Assembly: GCA_947561715.1 (NCBI GenBank)
Contig: OX387204.1
Coordinates: 1,245,001-1,309,000, forward strand
Length of the DNA stretch: 64,000 nucleotides
DNA from: Ascidia mentula
Taxonomy: Eukaryota > Chordata > Ascidiacea > Phlebobranchia > Ascidiidae
Direction of reading: 5' to 3'
Part shown: one piece after another, positions 1-12,234 of the stretch
Layout: each line of letters starts with the position of its first letter
How positions within the stretch are numbered: position 1 is the first letter of the stretch
The notes under the pieces: model-generated
Told to the model about the DNA's origin: nothing
Seen by the model: only the letters and a program-made list of their open reading frames with translations
The model's database searches: none
Position numbers and translations under genes: made by a program

Positions 1-72
1 TCATTAAAACCTAAATACAAATGTCATGTATACAGTATTGATTGTGTTGTAAATTATATTTCGTGAAAGCAG

Positions 73-95
73 TTAAGCTTGTAAAACAAGCTTAA
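73..95. repeat. Perfect 9-bp inverted repeat (hairpin)
   Basis: TTAAGCTTG at 73-81 is followed by a 5-base loop and its exact complement CAAGCTTAA at 87-95. It could form a hairpin in DNA or RNA. Nothing else recognisable lies in 1-349. No function is assigned. Confidence 0.5.
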
Positions 96-349
96 AAACA
101 CTTCAATTAATCAAAACGTCTTTCACCCAAGCTCCGACCATCTTCATATTTCCCATTGTGGTTTTGATAGAAATAACATTACAATGCACATTTCATGAAT
201 TTCGCCACCTGGCGGAAGTTAAAATTAAGATTTTTGAGGCGCGTTTTATTTGTCATTGCATCTAAATACAATTATGTTTTTAAATTATCAAGAAAGTAAT
301 GCGTTTTTGGCAAAAAAAACGTTTATTTGATGGCATAAAATCTTTGCAG

Positions 350-424
350 CAACAAATGGCAAATACTGGAAGCGCACACATGGACGTGGTTGAAGCATGT
401 GTTGATAACCCCAACAACACATAA
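350..424 (+). CDS. Possible terminal coding exon of an upstream gene
   Basis: A polypyrimidine-poor but usable acceptor (ATCTTTGCAG, ending at 349) opens a 25-codon frame ending in TAA at 422-424. The frame encodes QQMANTGSAHMDVVEAC and then VDNPNNT. The composition is protein-like, and an AATAAA polyadenylation signal follows at 752-757, so this could be the last exon of a plus-strand gene that starts left of the window. I do not recognise the protein. A chance open frame is a real alternative. Confidence 0.25.
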   Translation, partial: QQMANTGSAHMDVVEACVDNPNNT

Positions 425-1533
425 TTCAATTAGGCGTGATATTGCATAATTGTTATATATGACCCACTTACAAAACAAAGTTGCCTGTTTTGCTACAGAA
501 CGTTAACATTCGGTTATAAAATTCCTGGGGTGCGTAACACTAGAGTGCGTTATGTAATATTCCGGACTCTTCGGCCGGAATTGTTTATCATATGCGTAGG
601 TTGGACTTTTGGAGCAAAGTGAATAATGATGTGTTACGTCAATTATTTTGGGTTTGTTTTGGTAAATATTACACATATATAACGTACATAGTATTTGTGT
701 GTGCTTCGGAACATTGGGACGACTTCATTGCTGTGATTGTGCGCTCGTTGCAATAAAGAAACTGAATTCCAACAGATATAATTTGTACAAGTCAGACGGA
801 ACGGAATTGGTTCCATTGTGACAATAATGTTTTTGCGCATTGTTAATCAAATAATTCAGTTTACATTTTAATTATATAGCCCTGGCATCAATATGCTTTT
901 GTGACAGAAAAATTTGTTCTGCGTCTGGCATAACACAACCACTAGTATTTTTAAATTTTGTTGTTTTAGATCGCTACTCCCTCTGACATAATATAAAAAC
1001 GATCAGTTTCACAACACTGTCCTACTTTAAAAAAATGACAACATATTCTAAAAACTTTCTTTGGCTGTTTTCCACCATTGTCGTCCTTTTTGTATGAAGT
1101 GTGAGTTTTTACAGCACCTAAGTGTTTGTGCAATTTAATGTTGTAGCTTTTTTTGTGCAAAGCAATGTTTGGATAGTTTACAGATATTCAAGTCACATGG
1201 CATTTTTGGAAAATAAAAATATTGGTTATGATATAAGTTGCTGCCCAAACTTCCAGTGTGAACCTCTTTACCAAGCAGTACAACTTTGTGGTTAGGTTCT
1301 TGTATTTAGACAATGATTTATGCAGCATTTCTTAAGCTAATTTACTAAATACCACAGCAATTTTTAAAATTCTAAACCAGTATTAAGTAACTGTTCCAAG
1401 GAGTCATTAACTGATCAAACCTTAAATTACAACTGGGGCAATTGTGTATTGACCCCGCAAAAATATAACATATACATGTATAGTTTGCTGTTTGGCATTT
1501 CTTTTAGATTTACGATGTTTTTTTTTGTGGCAG
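425..1533. other. Intergenic/intronic AT-rich DNA
   Basis: No convincing exon was seen on either strand. It contains an AATAAA signal at 752-757 and a short palindromic stretch near 560-582 (ATTCCGG...CCGGAAT). The right edge is a T-rich splice acceptor ending in CAG at 1531-1533, which opens the next gene. Confidence 0.4.
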
Positions 1534-2188
1534 GAAATATAGCAGCGACCTTATGGCTGTAAGGATATCTATTCCCCAGCAAGGGTATAATTTATTACCA
1601 GAAATTGATGATCTAGGTCTGGAAAAATCTGAAACCGATGTCTTTGCTAAATTCATTGGCGCTCAAGGAAATCTGCTGCGCTCTCTTAAAACCAAATCCA
1701 TGAAGCGTAAAAATAAATGTTTGTTGCAGAAATATAAGCACAGGTTTGCAGCATGTACCTTTGCTGAGTTTTGTGATTATCTGCCCGAAGATTCTGACCG
1801 TGGACTGACTGCAGCGGAAGTAAAAGCATTTTCTGGTACTTTGCATGGCGTGCATTTGTCCAAATGTACCCAAACTAATCTTGATAATTCAAACAAAAGT
1901 GTTGTTCCCGTACCGAGCACATCAGCTGCTGCAATATCACCAGGACCAAGCATTAATCCCACAAAGAAATTAAAAGTGGTGCTTCATGATATATCACAAG
2001 ACAATTTGCCATCACATATCAAGAAAAAGCTTAAAAGAAGGCCCAAGGTGAACTTTTCTGAGGAAGATAAGATAAATGAACGAAATGAGAATTTCCGAGA
2101 TACATTTCATGAGCTTGCTGTGCATTTGAACAACTTAACTCAAAAGTATGGCAGTGACAGCTTGCTTAGTGGGTACCTCAAGAAATGA
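1534..2188 (+). CDS. Unrecognised lysine-rich protein, single large exon
   Basis: The frame opens right after a strong acceptor (a long T run, then GTGGCAG, ending at 1533) and stays open to TGA at 2186-2188. The first ATG is at 1553 and gives 211 residues; the frame is also open from the acceptor to that ATG, so an upstream exon is possible. The acceptor just 5' of an ATG would also fit spliced-leader trans-splicing, which ascidians use. The N-terminal half is mixed and looks folded. A serine/proline-rich linker lies around residues 115-140, followed by a basic stretch, HIKKKLKRRPK, that resembles a nuclear localisation signal. I cannot place it in a family. UBE2K starts 312 bp downstream on the same strand. 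Confidence 0.6.
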
Positions 2189-2500
2189 AGTTTCATATGA
2201 ATCATATTCTTGGGTGCATTGTTTTGTATTCACTTACCTCAAAGCTTGTGTTCCATAGAACAGCTTAATCATTACCTGATTTGTTTATTGGTTTTATGCT
2301 GAATAATAAGCAAGCCGATGGGCACTGCTGCTAACACTTCAGTACTTTGTACTATTTTTGTTGTTTTGTAAATTTACATATATTTTCACAGACTTCAAAG
2401 TGTTGCTGAATCCTGTAACTAGATTAGATGTGACTTTAGACTTCCTTTTTATGTGTTTTTTTGATATGATATATTTCATTAAACCTTGATGTGAACTAAG

Positions 2501-4133
<1,633 letters not shown>

Positions 4134-4397
4134 ATATAAACAAAACCCTTTAGAAAGATTTGGATAATTTATTCTCAGTTATTGCTACTGCTGTGGTTGA
4201 ATCCAGCTATTATGAGTTCCAATGAAAAAAATTGTCTTCTATTGCTGCATGTTTAGATCAAATTACATTGAAATCTTTATTTAAAATAGAGCCATGTTTT
4301 GCTAGTCGTTCCTTTTGTTTAAATTTCCGCCAATCCCATGCTGTTGATGGTATAAACAGTTGTAGCTTTCTGTGATATTACTGTATTGTGACTGCAT

Positions 4398-4462
4398 AAT
4401 AAACTCTTGCTCGACAATTGCAAAGTTATGAAACAAAGCGTCAATGTCAAAGATTCTTTATT
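4398..4462. terminator. Back-to-back polyadenylation signals between UBE2K and COX7B
   Basis: AATAAA on the plus strand at 4398-4403 lies downstream of the UBE2K stop. TTTATT at 4457-4462, which is AATAAA on the minus strand, lies downstream of the COX7B stop. The two convergent genes therefore end within tens of bases of each other. Confidence 0.6.
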
Positions 4463-4535
4463 TAGGTCCGATGCTAAAATAACTCGTTCGTTTGAAAACA
4501 AAACAGCACAAAAAAATTCACAAATTGTCCAAATG

Positions 4536-5363
4536 TTAGTTATCTTTGAGTTCATCTGGGGTCAGATCCATCTTCATGCTTCCGACCGGTGAAAAAAACA
4601 TTCCTGGGACAGTTGGAACCAAATATCCGCTTAGAACGCACTACAATGTACAATGATTTAACTTAAAACAATGTGAATGTAATAATTTTCATTAAAGCTG
4701 CCAGTTGAAATCTCAGAAATATAATGAACTTGGCAAAACAGTATTTGCATCCTTCCGGAATGGAAGGTTCTTTCCTCCAAACTAGAACAATATAAATTTA
4801 CTTACTGCTGTGAGAGTGACCACCATGGTAGATGCTCCGAGAGCAAGCATTGCATTTCCACTCAATCCTAACGGTTTCACTTTAAGGGGAGGATATTTGT
4901 TGAATCCTGAAGATCTCCTCAGCTGAGTGTGAGGAACTGGAATAAAAAATCATTACAATAAAACTCTGCAAAACCAAATGATACTCATTAATTTTCTTTG
5001 TGCACATTCAAAATCAAATCATTTTTGTTTACATTGGACAACAACAAAATCAACAAGGAATCAGTAACAAAATGGCACGGGCACAAATAAAGACACAGAT
5101 GTTACCAAGTCAGCCCATGCATGATGAACACAGTGCTGCAAGACAATTTGTGACATATTCTTTTACATGTTTAGATTAAAAAAGACGTTCTTATTAATGG
5201 GTGTACTTGAAACATTACAATAACATCAATCACGAAGTCCCGTTCATAAAACTGATCCAGGAACTTGATTAAAGTTTAAGCTGAAAGATTTGGGATCAGT
5301 AAGTAAAATTTGCATCAAGATTATCACCATACCACGTAGAGCAGTGAGCGTCCTCGAAAGCAT
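4536..5363 (-). CDS. COX7B: Cytochrome c oxidase subunit 7B-like protein, 3 exons
   Basis: Small nuclear-encoded subunit of respiratory complex IV, inner mitochondrial membrane. Minus-strand coding exons are 5333-5363, 4806-4936 and 4536-4640. Phases join to give 88 residues, close to the 80 of the vertebrate precursor. The start MLSRTLTALR is a typical mitochondrial presequence. The middle GNAMLALGASTMVVT aligns with the family segment GNAVLASGATFCIVT and begins the single membrane helix. After it FFSPVGSMKMDLTPDELKDN matches the conserved SPVG...TP.E tail. It is too short and diverged to be obvious from single exons, so each piece alone would be missed. The identification rests on remembered family sequence. 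The 5' UTR is not resolved. Confidence 0.72.
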
Positions 5364-6255
5364 ACTTCACAATTTATTGGGGGTCAACGCTACAAGAAAG
5401 TCTGAAATGCGAATTGCACAGTTACCAGTCGAAACAAGAATACTGAACATTTGCGAATGCACAAAATTACAAACCTCCTACGTGATCTTTCAATCTCTCG
5501 TTGAATGTGCATTCATGCGTGAAAAAGTGAAGGTCAATAATCGAAAAGAAAAATATAAAATCAACATAAAACAAACGTTCAGTGAAATTCACTAAATTCA
5601 GAAAGGGAACACTTTTATATTATGATAAAAGAAATCGAAACGAAACACATAATTACTCTTTTTCATATCGACCGGTCGGCCAATCATACGATGTTCTACA
5701 ATGGTCCGAACGTTGCGTCTCCAAATCCAGTAGGCTATATCTCGTTTCAGAGCATCGACAGGTAACAGAATTTGTTTGTCGGATTTAAACCGGAATAATT
5801 CGAATAATTACACCACACTTTTTTATATCGACCGGAATCGGATGAAACAGAAATGCTATTTTCGATGCAGTCTTGTGGATTTTTTCAAAAAACGTTTCGG
5901 ATTCCGATAGAATTTGGTTTCAAGAGGCTGATGAAACCAGATCAAATTACTTTGAAACGGAAATATTCCGTTAAATTAAGATCTGGAAAACGCAGAAATG
6001 AAAGGGACTTTTTTTGCCAGACAACTGAATGTCACATTTGCACTCCTAAATCACCTGACATGACAGGTCATTCACCAATAAAATTTTATAACGCAACATA
6101 AGTGAAGTTTTTTAAGTCTACTGTGAGTGAAAGAGAAAATAAATATTGTATAACATTTCAACAATTTGCATGTTTTATTAGACCATAATTATATGGGTAA
6201 AAATAACTAAATTTGACATTTCATCCGTAACTTTGACACGCGCGGTAAATAGTCA
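5364..6255. other. Upstream region of COX7B with degraded satellite-like sequence
   Basis: No gene was found. Between about 5820 and 5990 the order of short motifs (TTTTTTCAAAAAACG, CGGATTCCG, CAAGAGGCTGATGAAACC, TTTGAAACGGAAATATTCCG) parallels the 187-bp satellite unit at 12-18 kb, although single bases differ widely. The piece looks like an old single copy of the same repeat family. Shorter ACCGGT-containing fragments lie near 5668-5680 and 5790. Confidence 0.45.
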
Positions 6256-6363
6256 TGACGTCACGTCCAATCAGCGTTCATTCGAAATCTCGTGGAATTC
6301 TCGAACAAAGCCATTTGAAGGTTACGTTGGTAGCGAACGGAAGTGGAGGTTGTGTGGCAAAAG
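6256..6363 (+). promoter_or_regulatory. CRE + CCAAT promoter and first non-coding exon
   Basis: A perfect cyclic-AMP response element, TGACGTCA, lies at 6256-6263. A CCAAT box (GTCCAATCAG) follows a few bases later, then a stretch ending in a consensus splice donor (AAAG|GTAAGC, donor at 6364). This is the layout of a plus-strand promoter with an untranslated first exon. It may also serve COX7B in the other direction, although its 5' end is about 900 bp away. Confidence 0.5.
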
Positions 6364-9300
6364 GTAAGCACACGATTTTCAAATATTAAACCAAGCTAAT
6401 TATACAGATTTTTGTTAGCGCATAATATGTTTTGTTTAAGCATGTCCTTACACTCTCTGTGTTTATCGTTATCTTATTTTCGTGGCAAAGACACGAATGT
6501 GTAGAGAAAAGCGTGATGTTACTACGTATGAAACAAATTGTTATTTGACGTATTTTTTTCATCAGATTTGTCAGATCGAAGGAGGAATTTCCACTGTTTT
6601 GTGGACGGACCTCCGATAATCTCCGCCCACAAGAAAATATTCTACCAACAATTTGAGGTATTTTTGTTAAGACTGAATTTTTATGTTGTACTACTATTGC
6701 TGCCAGGCATATAACATTTAAAAATAGACTGGTCTCGGAAGAATACAGCACGTTAATTTTATGTCAGAAGATCGGTCTATTTTAAAGTGAATTAACAATT
6801 TACATGTTTCTCCATTTTGAGGTCCCTTGTTTTCCAAATAATTACAAACAACGCCTTGGTAAAACACATAAAATACTCGGGCACAAGTTTGATTGCTGAG
6901 CTGTGCCGTTGGAGCGTCTTGTGTCGTAAATAGGAGCGCTTTTGTGGCGTAACAATCAGCGCTTCTGTGGCACGCCTGTAGAACTGTTCAGCCTCGTGGT
7001 TGTGATGCGAGCAATTGGCATTTTTATAACTTATCATGTTTAAATCAGTGCGGTGAGGCAATTTGTGAATGATTGTTTTTTTGCTGCAGACCTTCAGCAA
7101 CACGGGAATGGGAACAGCGCTGGAACTTTACGCCGAGAAAACAATTCGGACATTTGATGTTTTGACATTCATTGTCACTGCGCGCTTTGCGCATCCATGT
7201 GGTTGCATGATGAAAGTTTTATAGCAGAACAGTTCAGTCACGCAATTTAGTTAAAATACAAAGTTATTTTAGTCAATTGTAAGTCTTTAAATGGTGGTCG
7301 TTGATGTTGGTTGAATGCATAACATATGTTTATAAGTCAGTGCACGGGCTTTTAAACATATATGTGCTTTTGATACCTAACCATTTCAAGCTGCCACAAG
7401 GTTAACTCTATTTGCTAACAGAGCAGTTTTGAAACAGACATTGCAGCCTACCACTGTCAGGTTAGTTTATAGTTGACACGAAACTTAAAGTCGTTTGCAA
7501 GGTGAAACTAATTAGCATGTAAGTCACAGAGGTGATGCTAGGAGTTCACCTGCAACCGCCCTTTTGCATCTTTTCTCACTCATCTTCACATATTGTAAAC
7601 GCGCGCGACGGGAAGAACTTTTGCGCAACGTATGTGACGTCACAATCATCCGAACGTTGGACTAATTGACTTCACGAACAATACTGCGCCCCTTCAAGAA
7701 ATTAATCCTGAAACATACAAGAAACGTCAATCGCTGTGACGTCACCGCCATTGTCAACAGGAAAGCAAGCAAGAAAGTGGACGAAACCGACTTCAAGTGG
7801 TCCAAGGTAAGTTGGTAATTTGCAAACAGTTTAATGAAATATAATAAAAAAGCTTGGTTGTTTTTCGGAGGAAATTATAGATACTTTACGTAGCAATGTC
7901 GTTGATCCTTTAACGCAGTAAATCCAATAAGTTTTTTAACGCCATCATCACCAGTTTTGTTTTAATGGTTTCCGTGATGTCTTGTACATATTTTGGGATT
8001 ATTTGTTTTTATTGTGTCCAGATTCATCTCGTTGAGGGCAAAGGAAGTCATCTGAACCAACCAACCGACCAACACCATCCAACCTTCCTTCACCAACCAA
8101 CCATCCCTCACACCATCCACAACTTCAATTATTTACCAGTCTGTTACTAGGAGTCGGTCGTGTGATTCACCCGGGGTGGCAAAATTTAGGCTTAACTTAG
8201 GCTAACTCGTATAGGGTGAGTGACCTGCTCTCCCCCAATTCCCCCGGGTCTCAAAAAACTTTTCTTCCTCCCCACACCGGCCTTCACACAATAATTGGGC
8301 GGCGGAGCGGGTCCAAGTCGCTAGGAGTGCCACCATTCAGTTATTGCCCTAGGTTTAAAACTACGATGGCACTCTTTTAAGTAAGGGTAGCGTAGATAAA
8401 GTAGGTTATATTTTGGGTTCGCGCGCCACTAGGGACCTTAGTTTATTTCGATCTCTGTAGCTAAGTGTGGCGCGTTGTTAAATGGCCTTAGTTTTAAATG
8501 TAGGTGGCGCTTAGAACCACTTGGCACGGCCTTTCCACCGCATTGCACTGGCCGCGGTGCAGGCTGACTAAGTAGGGACACCCGCTACTCCGACTGCATG
8601 AAATGCCATTAACGTTATTGCAACGACGTCCAGTTTTGGCACGTAGTGTGGAAGGGGCCGGCATAGCATTGCTCCCGAACGGTTGGCGAGCCACCATTTT
8701 AGGACGCAATTTCCATCAGAGAAAGTTATTATTCCACCACCACAGCGTTGTCAATCCTTGCGTTGGGAGGGGGGTCTCGATGGGCAAGGGTCAGTGACTT
8801 GGGAATGATTTTCAGTTATACGCTTTTAAAGTTGCTGGCCCTTTTTCAAACCTCTCTTTTGCGCCTATGCTAAACGTAAAAGTAGGGAGCGGTGTTTGAG
8901 CGTTCGGGTTTTGGCCAGATCATTTACCGGAGGCGGGTACATGTGGGAAGCGACTTTGTATAAAGGGGTTTAAGGGTGAAAAGTAATTATTTGATTTTTA
9001 ATTCACAACTTTTAAACGAGTTTTAATGTATGTACATGTCCTTCTTGATCTGGTCATGCCCTTAATTGTATTTTTGCCCCTCCCTTATTTTTAGCTTAAC
9101 TTAATTTACTTCTAATCAATCTTCGATTTTCGGTTTTGTCGCTTTGGGGGAATCACCACTGAACAACTGGGCTGGCGATGTTCTGTAAGAACTCCGTTAG
9201 TCTTAAGTATTCTGTGGTTAAAAACACACCGACTCACTTTTAACTTTGTTGCTAGGCCTAATGTGACGCTTATATCCAGATCAGTCAGTTCGAGGCAAGA

Positions 9301-9947
9301 TTCTATTACTATTGTTTACTTCGCGCCCCTTCAGGGACGTCGGCGGTTCCACTAAAATTTATGTTACAGAAGCCGTTTTCGACCATCTATCAGAAGATTG
9401 GATTTTCCTCGAGCTTCGTATAAAATTACGCATAATTAATAATGTCTTTTTTTGTGGGTTACCAACACTTAATAACTGTTGAGAAACCTGGAGAAAAATG
9501 AATCCCAAATAATCTTGGATGAAATAATTTATCAAAACAAACCTAATGAACCCCAAAGTAAAATATGTGCTTGTGTTCGTGTTCACGTTTCTTTGTCGTT
9601 TTCCTCTTCAAGCAAATTACTGATACATCATTTCTATCCTTTCATTTCCATGAATATTCAGACCAGTTCTCGGGGGGTGTTGTACCTTACTAGATCAGCC
9701 GAACAGAGTGGTTACTTTGTTGTGTTGTTTGGGTTCTGAAACTGTGCGCGTTTTCTAACGTTGTGGACCGCCGTCGTCAGCTTTACGAGATTTACAAAAA
9801 AGCATTTAGAGGCAAAGACAGGCTGGCAGGTTTTCAGGATGTAGTTGTTTTAAAAATGTTGGCTACGTGTTCATGTATTTAGTGTAAAGAATATGTTCTT
9901 TGTTTCATTAATTCAGCTCCAAATTAACGAATTCTTTTGTTTTGCAG
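6364..9947 (+). other. Possible intron/exon region of an unidentified plus-strand transcription unit
   Basis: Exon-like pieces with good splice signals can be seen: one ending at 7806 (TGGTCCAAG|GTAAGT) and one starting at 8022 after TATTGTGTCCAG. Read together they give a short frame containing KVDETDFKWSK and then IHLVEGKGSHLNQ, stopping at 8150 after a run of ACCAACC-type repeats (about 8056-8110). No start codon in that frame was found. Two perfect CREs lie at 7635-7642 and 7737-7744, suggesting an internal promoter. 8150-9947 shows nothing I recognise. Confidence 0.3.
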
Positions 9948-10147
9948 ACTTCGTTACGTGGGCTTTGAATACCCACCAATATATGACGCCCAATCCGGGC
10001 CAGTCTGTTTTCCTCGTTTCGGTTGTGGTTCTGCGCCGAACGAGGGTCTCTCTACTGACTTAGATGAGACCCACCGCGAGGGTTGGTACCTTGACGTGGT
10101 GCGGTGGCTTTTAAACCAAGTCCAACTCCGCAGAACCGAATAATAAA
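9948..10147 (+). CDS. Putative terminal exon, unknown protein
   Basis: A strong acceptor (TTCTTTTGTTTTGCAG ending at 9947) opens a frame of about 64 codons to TAA at 10141-10143, overlapping an AATAAA signal at 10142-10147. The peptide begins LRYVGFEYPPIYDAQSGP and ends NQVQLRRTE; it is rich in acidic and aromatic residues. No family was recognised. It may be the last exon of the transcription unit that starts near 6.3 kb. Confidence 0.35.
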
Positions 10148-12234
10148 CCAATACCAATGCGAAGTAGTCACTCCTTCAGTCATAATTGTTTTAAATATTT
10201 TGAACGCAGGCAGGGATTGCAAACGCTGCCGCAAGATGTAGTTTGGGAATAAGTCTTGTTGTGAAGCTGGCGTGACTTTCACGTGCTTGCATTTGGTTGA
10301 AATCAAACGAAAAGAAACGCATGTAGAGTGATTGCGCTGGAAGGCGGTTTTAAGATTTTAAATCTATGGTAAAAGTAGGAAATTTTTTTAACCGGAATGG
10401 TACATTTGGAGCATATTGAAGTATTGGGTGTGATTTCTATAGTTTTGTAACAGGCAGTGCAGTAGATCAGGGGGTTCTTTATTCTTTTGGGCTCACGGTA
10501 AACCGTTCAAATCTTAAAGTAAGTTATGAAGATAACAACAGGTGGTCCTGGTTAGGTGAATTTTGCATCCGAACGTTGTTGATTTTTTAGTGTCACCAAG
10601 AAAACAGACAATTGCAATGGAAGTCTATGACATATTAAATAACATTTCTCGCGGTAAACCTGAACCCGCCTCACGACTCACAGTTTGAGAAACCCTGCAG
10701 TAGATGACGTTTCACTTTTATTGTTTCTGAAGCAGACACGATAATTTTTATTTTATTTACCTCGTGGTTGAGGCGACAAATATGTAGAGGAGAACAGAGC
10801 ACTTGCAAAAGCGATTGGTCAGAAATGAAATAGAATGACAAAGCAAGCGGAGCTTGTGAACAGAGTCACCACACTGGTGCGTTGTCGCTAGCATTAGCAC
10901 GGTCGTCACTAGTGACGTAGCATGGCTATCTGTTTGATTAGTCAATTTTAAGGACTGAACTTCCTGGGACCTTTTCCTTTTTTTTGTAGTTTTGATTGTT
11001 AACAGTGGAGGGAGTAAAGGCTTTTGATTATATTTGGGGAGCGCATTTTATTTCTCAGATACAGATGGCGTATGCAGAGGGTTCGTGTTCGGTTGGGCAG
11101 ACTATATTAAATGGGAGCCTCATGTGGGTCTTCAACACTTTCTTATGGCTCCATAGAGACGGCCAGTACATTTAGAAAATACACTTCAACGTTATATTGC
11201 ACTTGGCTGTTCCTGCAGGTTTTGCAAGTTCACGGAAAACGTTTATTACATAATTATTGTGCTATTATTTCTGATAATTGTTTCTTTGTTAAATAATAAC
11301 AACAAATAAGAAACCTTTGTTGGCTGTTTCTGTATGTTTTGTACGAACGTGTAGTGACGTCAATTATAGCGCAAAAAGGTGGCTGTATTTTGGTATTCGC
11401 GTAATTTGTTGCCTATTTAATTTAATTTTGGACGTTGGTACAACTACTAGAATACTTCTGCAAACATATTCGGATAAAACATACAGGCGGATACAAGGGG
11501 CAGAATTATCGATTGCATGTGTCAATTTTACCGCAGATTTTATGCCAAAAAAATTATACCAGTGGCAATAATACACAGGGACGAACCAAGCAACTGGTCC
11601 AAACTATAGTGGCTGTTCTGGGAAACAAACATACAAGCTTGCTTTGTGATTCAATATATGCTCTTTGGCATTGTTAATGTTTCAAAAAACAGTTTTTACC
11701 GTTTTGGCATTGTTTTATATTATAAGTTTTTATATGGAAGACTTACACGGAAGAAAAAGGCAAACGTTTTTCACTGGCAACGAGATATCTTCCACCAAGC
11801 AAGTGCTGCAAACATATCAACTTTTCTTACGGCGTTGTATTTAGAAGTTGTCGGCGCAGGAGGTGCAGTAGTACAGGATAAAACGTACAGCAACTTTCAA
11901 GAAGACTGTCCTAATTTGGTAATGCATAAACATGCCACATATTTGAAAATGTGTGTGTGTGGATGAAAATACAGTACATGTGGAACCATATTTTAGCATG
12001 TCGAAACCCAAAATATTCCTGCCACACAGTGACAGTACAAAAATGGCAACGTTGTTATAATATGCAACAACGAAATTATTTATGGCAAACAAAGCACCAC
12101 AAGATTAACAAACAGACCGATGTTTAAGATAAAAATATAGCTACCGTTTTCCTTTTAAAAAAGGTTTCCAATTTACGAACAAGGTTAACAAATTAGAATA
12201 CTACAAGACTATAAGTCTGGAATTCGCTTAAGAA
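10148..12234. other. No gene recognised
   Basis: AT-rich DNA with only short open frames on both strands that carry no recognisable domains or consistent splice structure. A perfect CRE, TGACGTCA, lies at 11355-11362. The right end leads directly into the satellite array. Confidence 0.4.
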
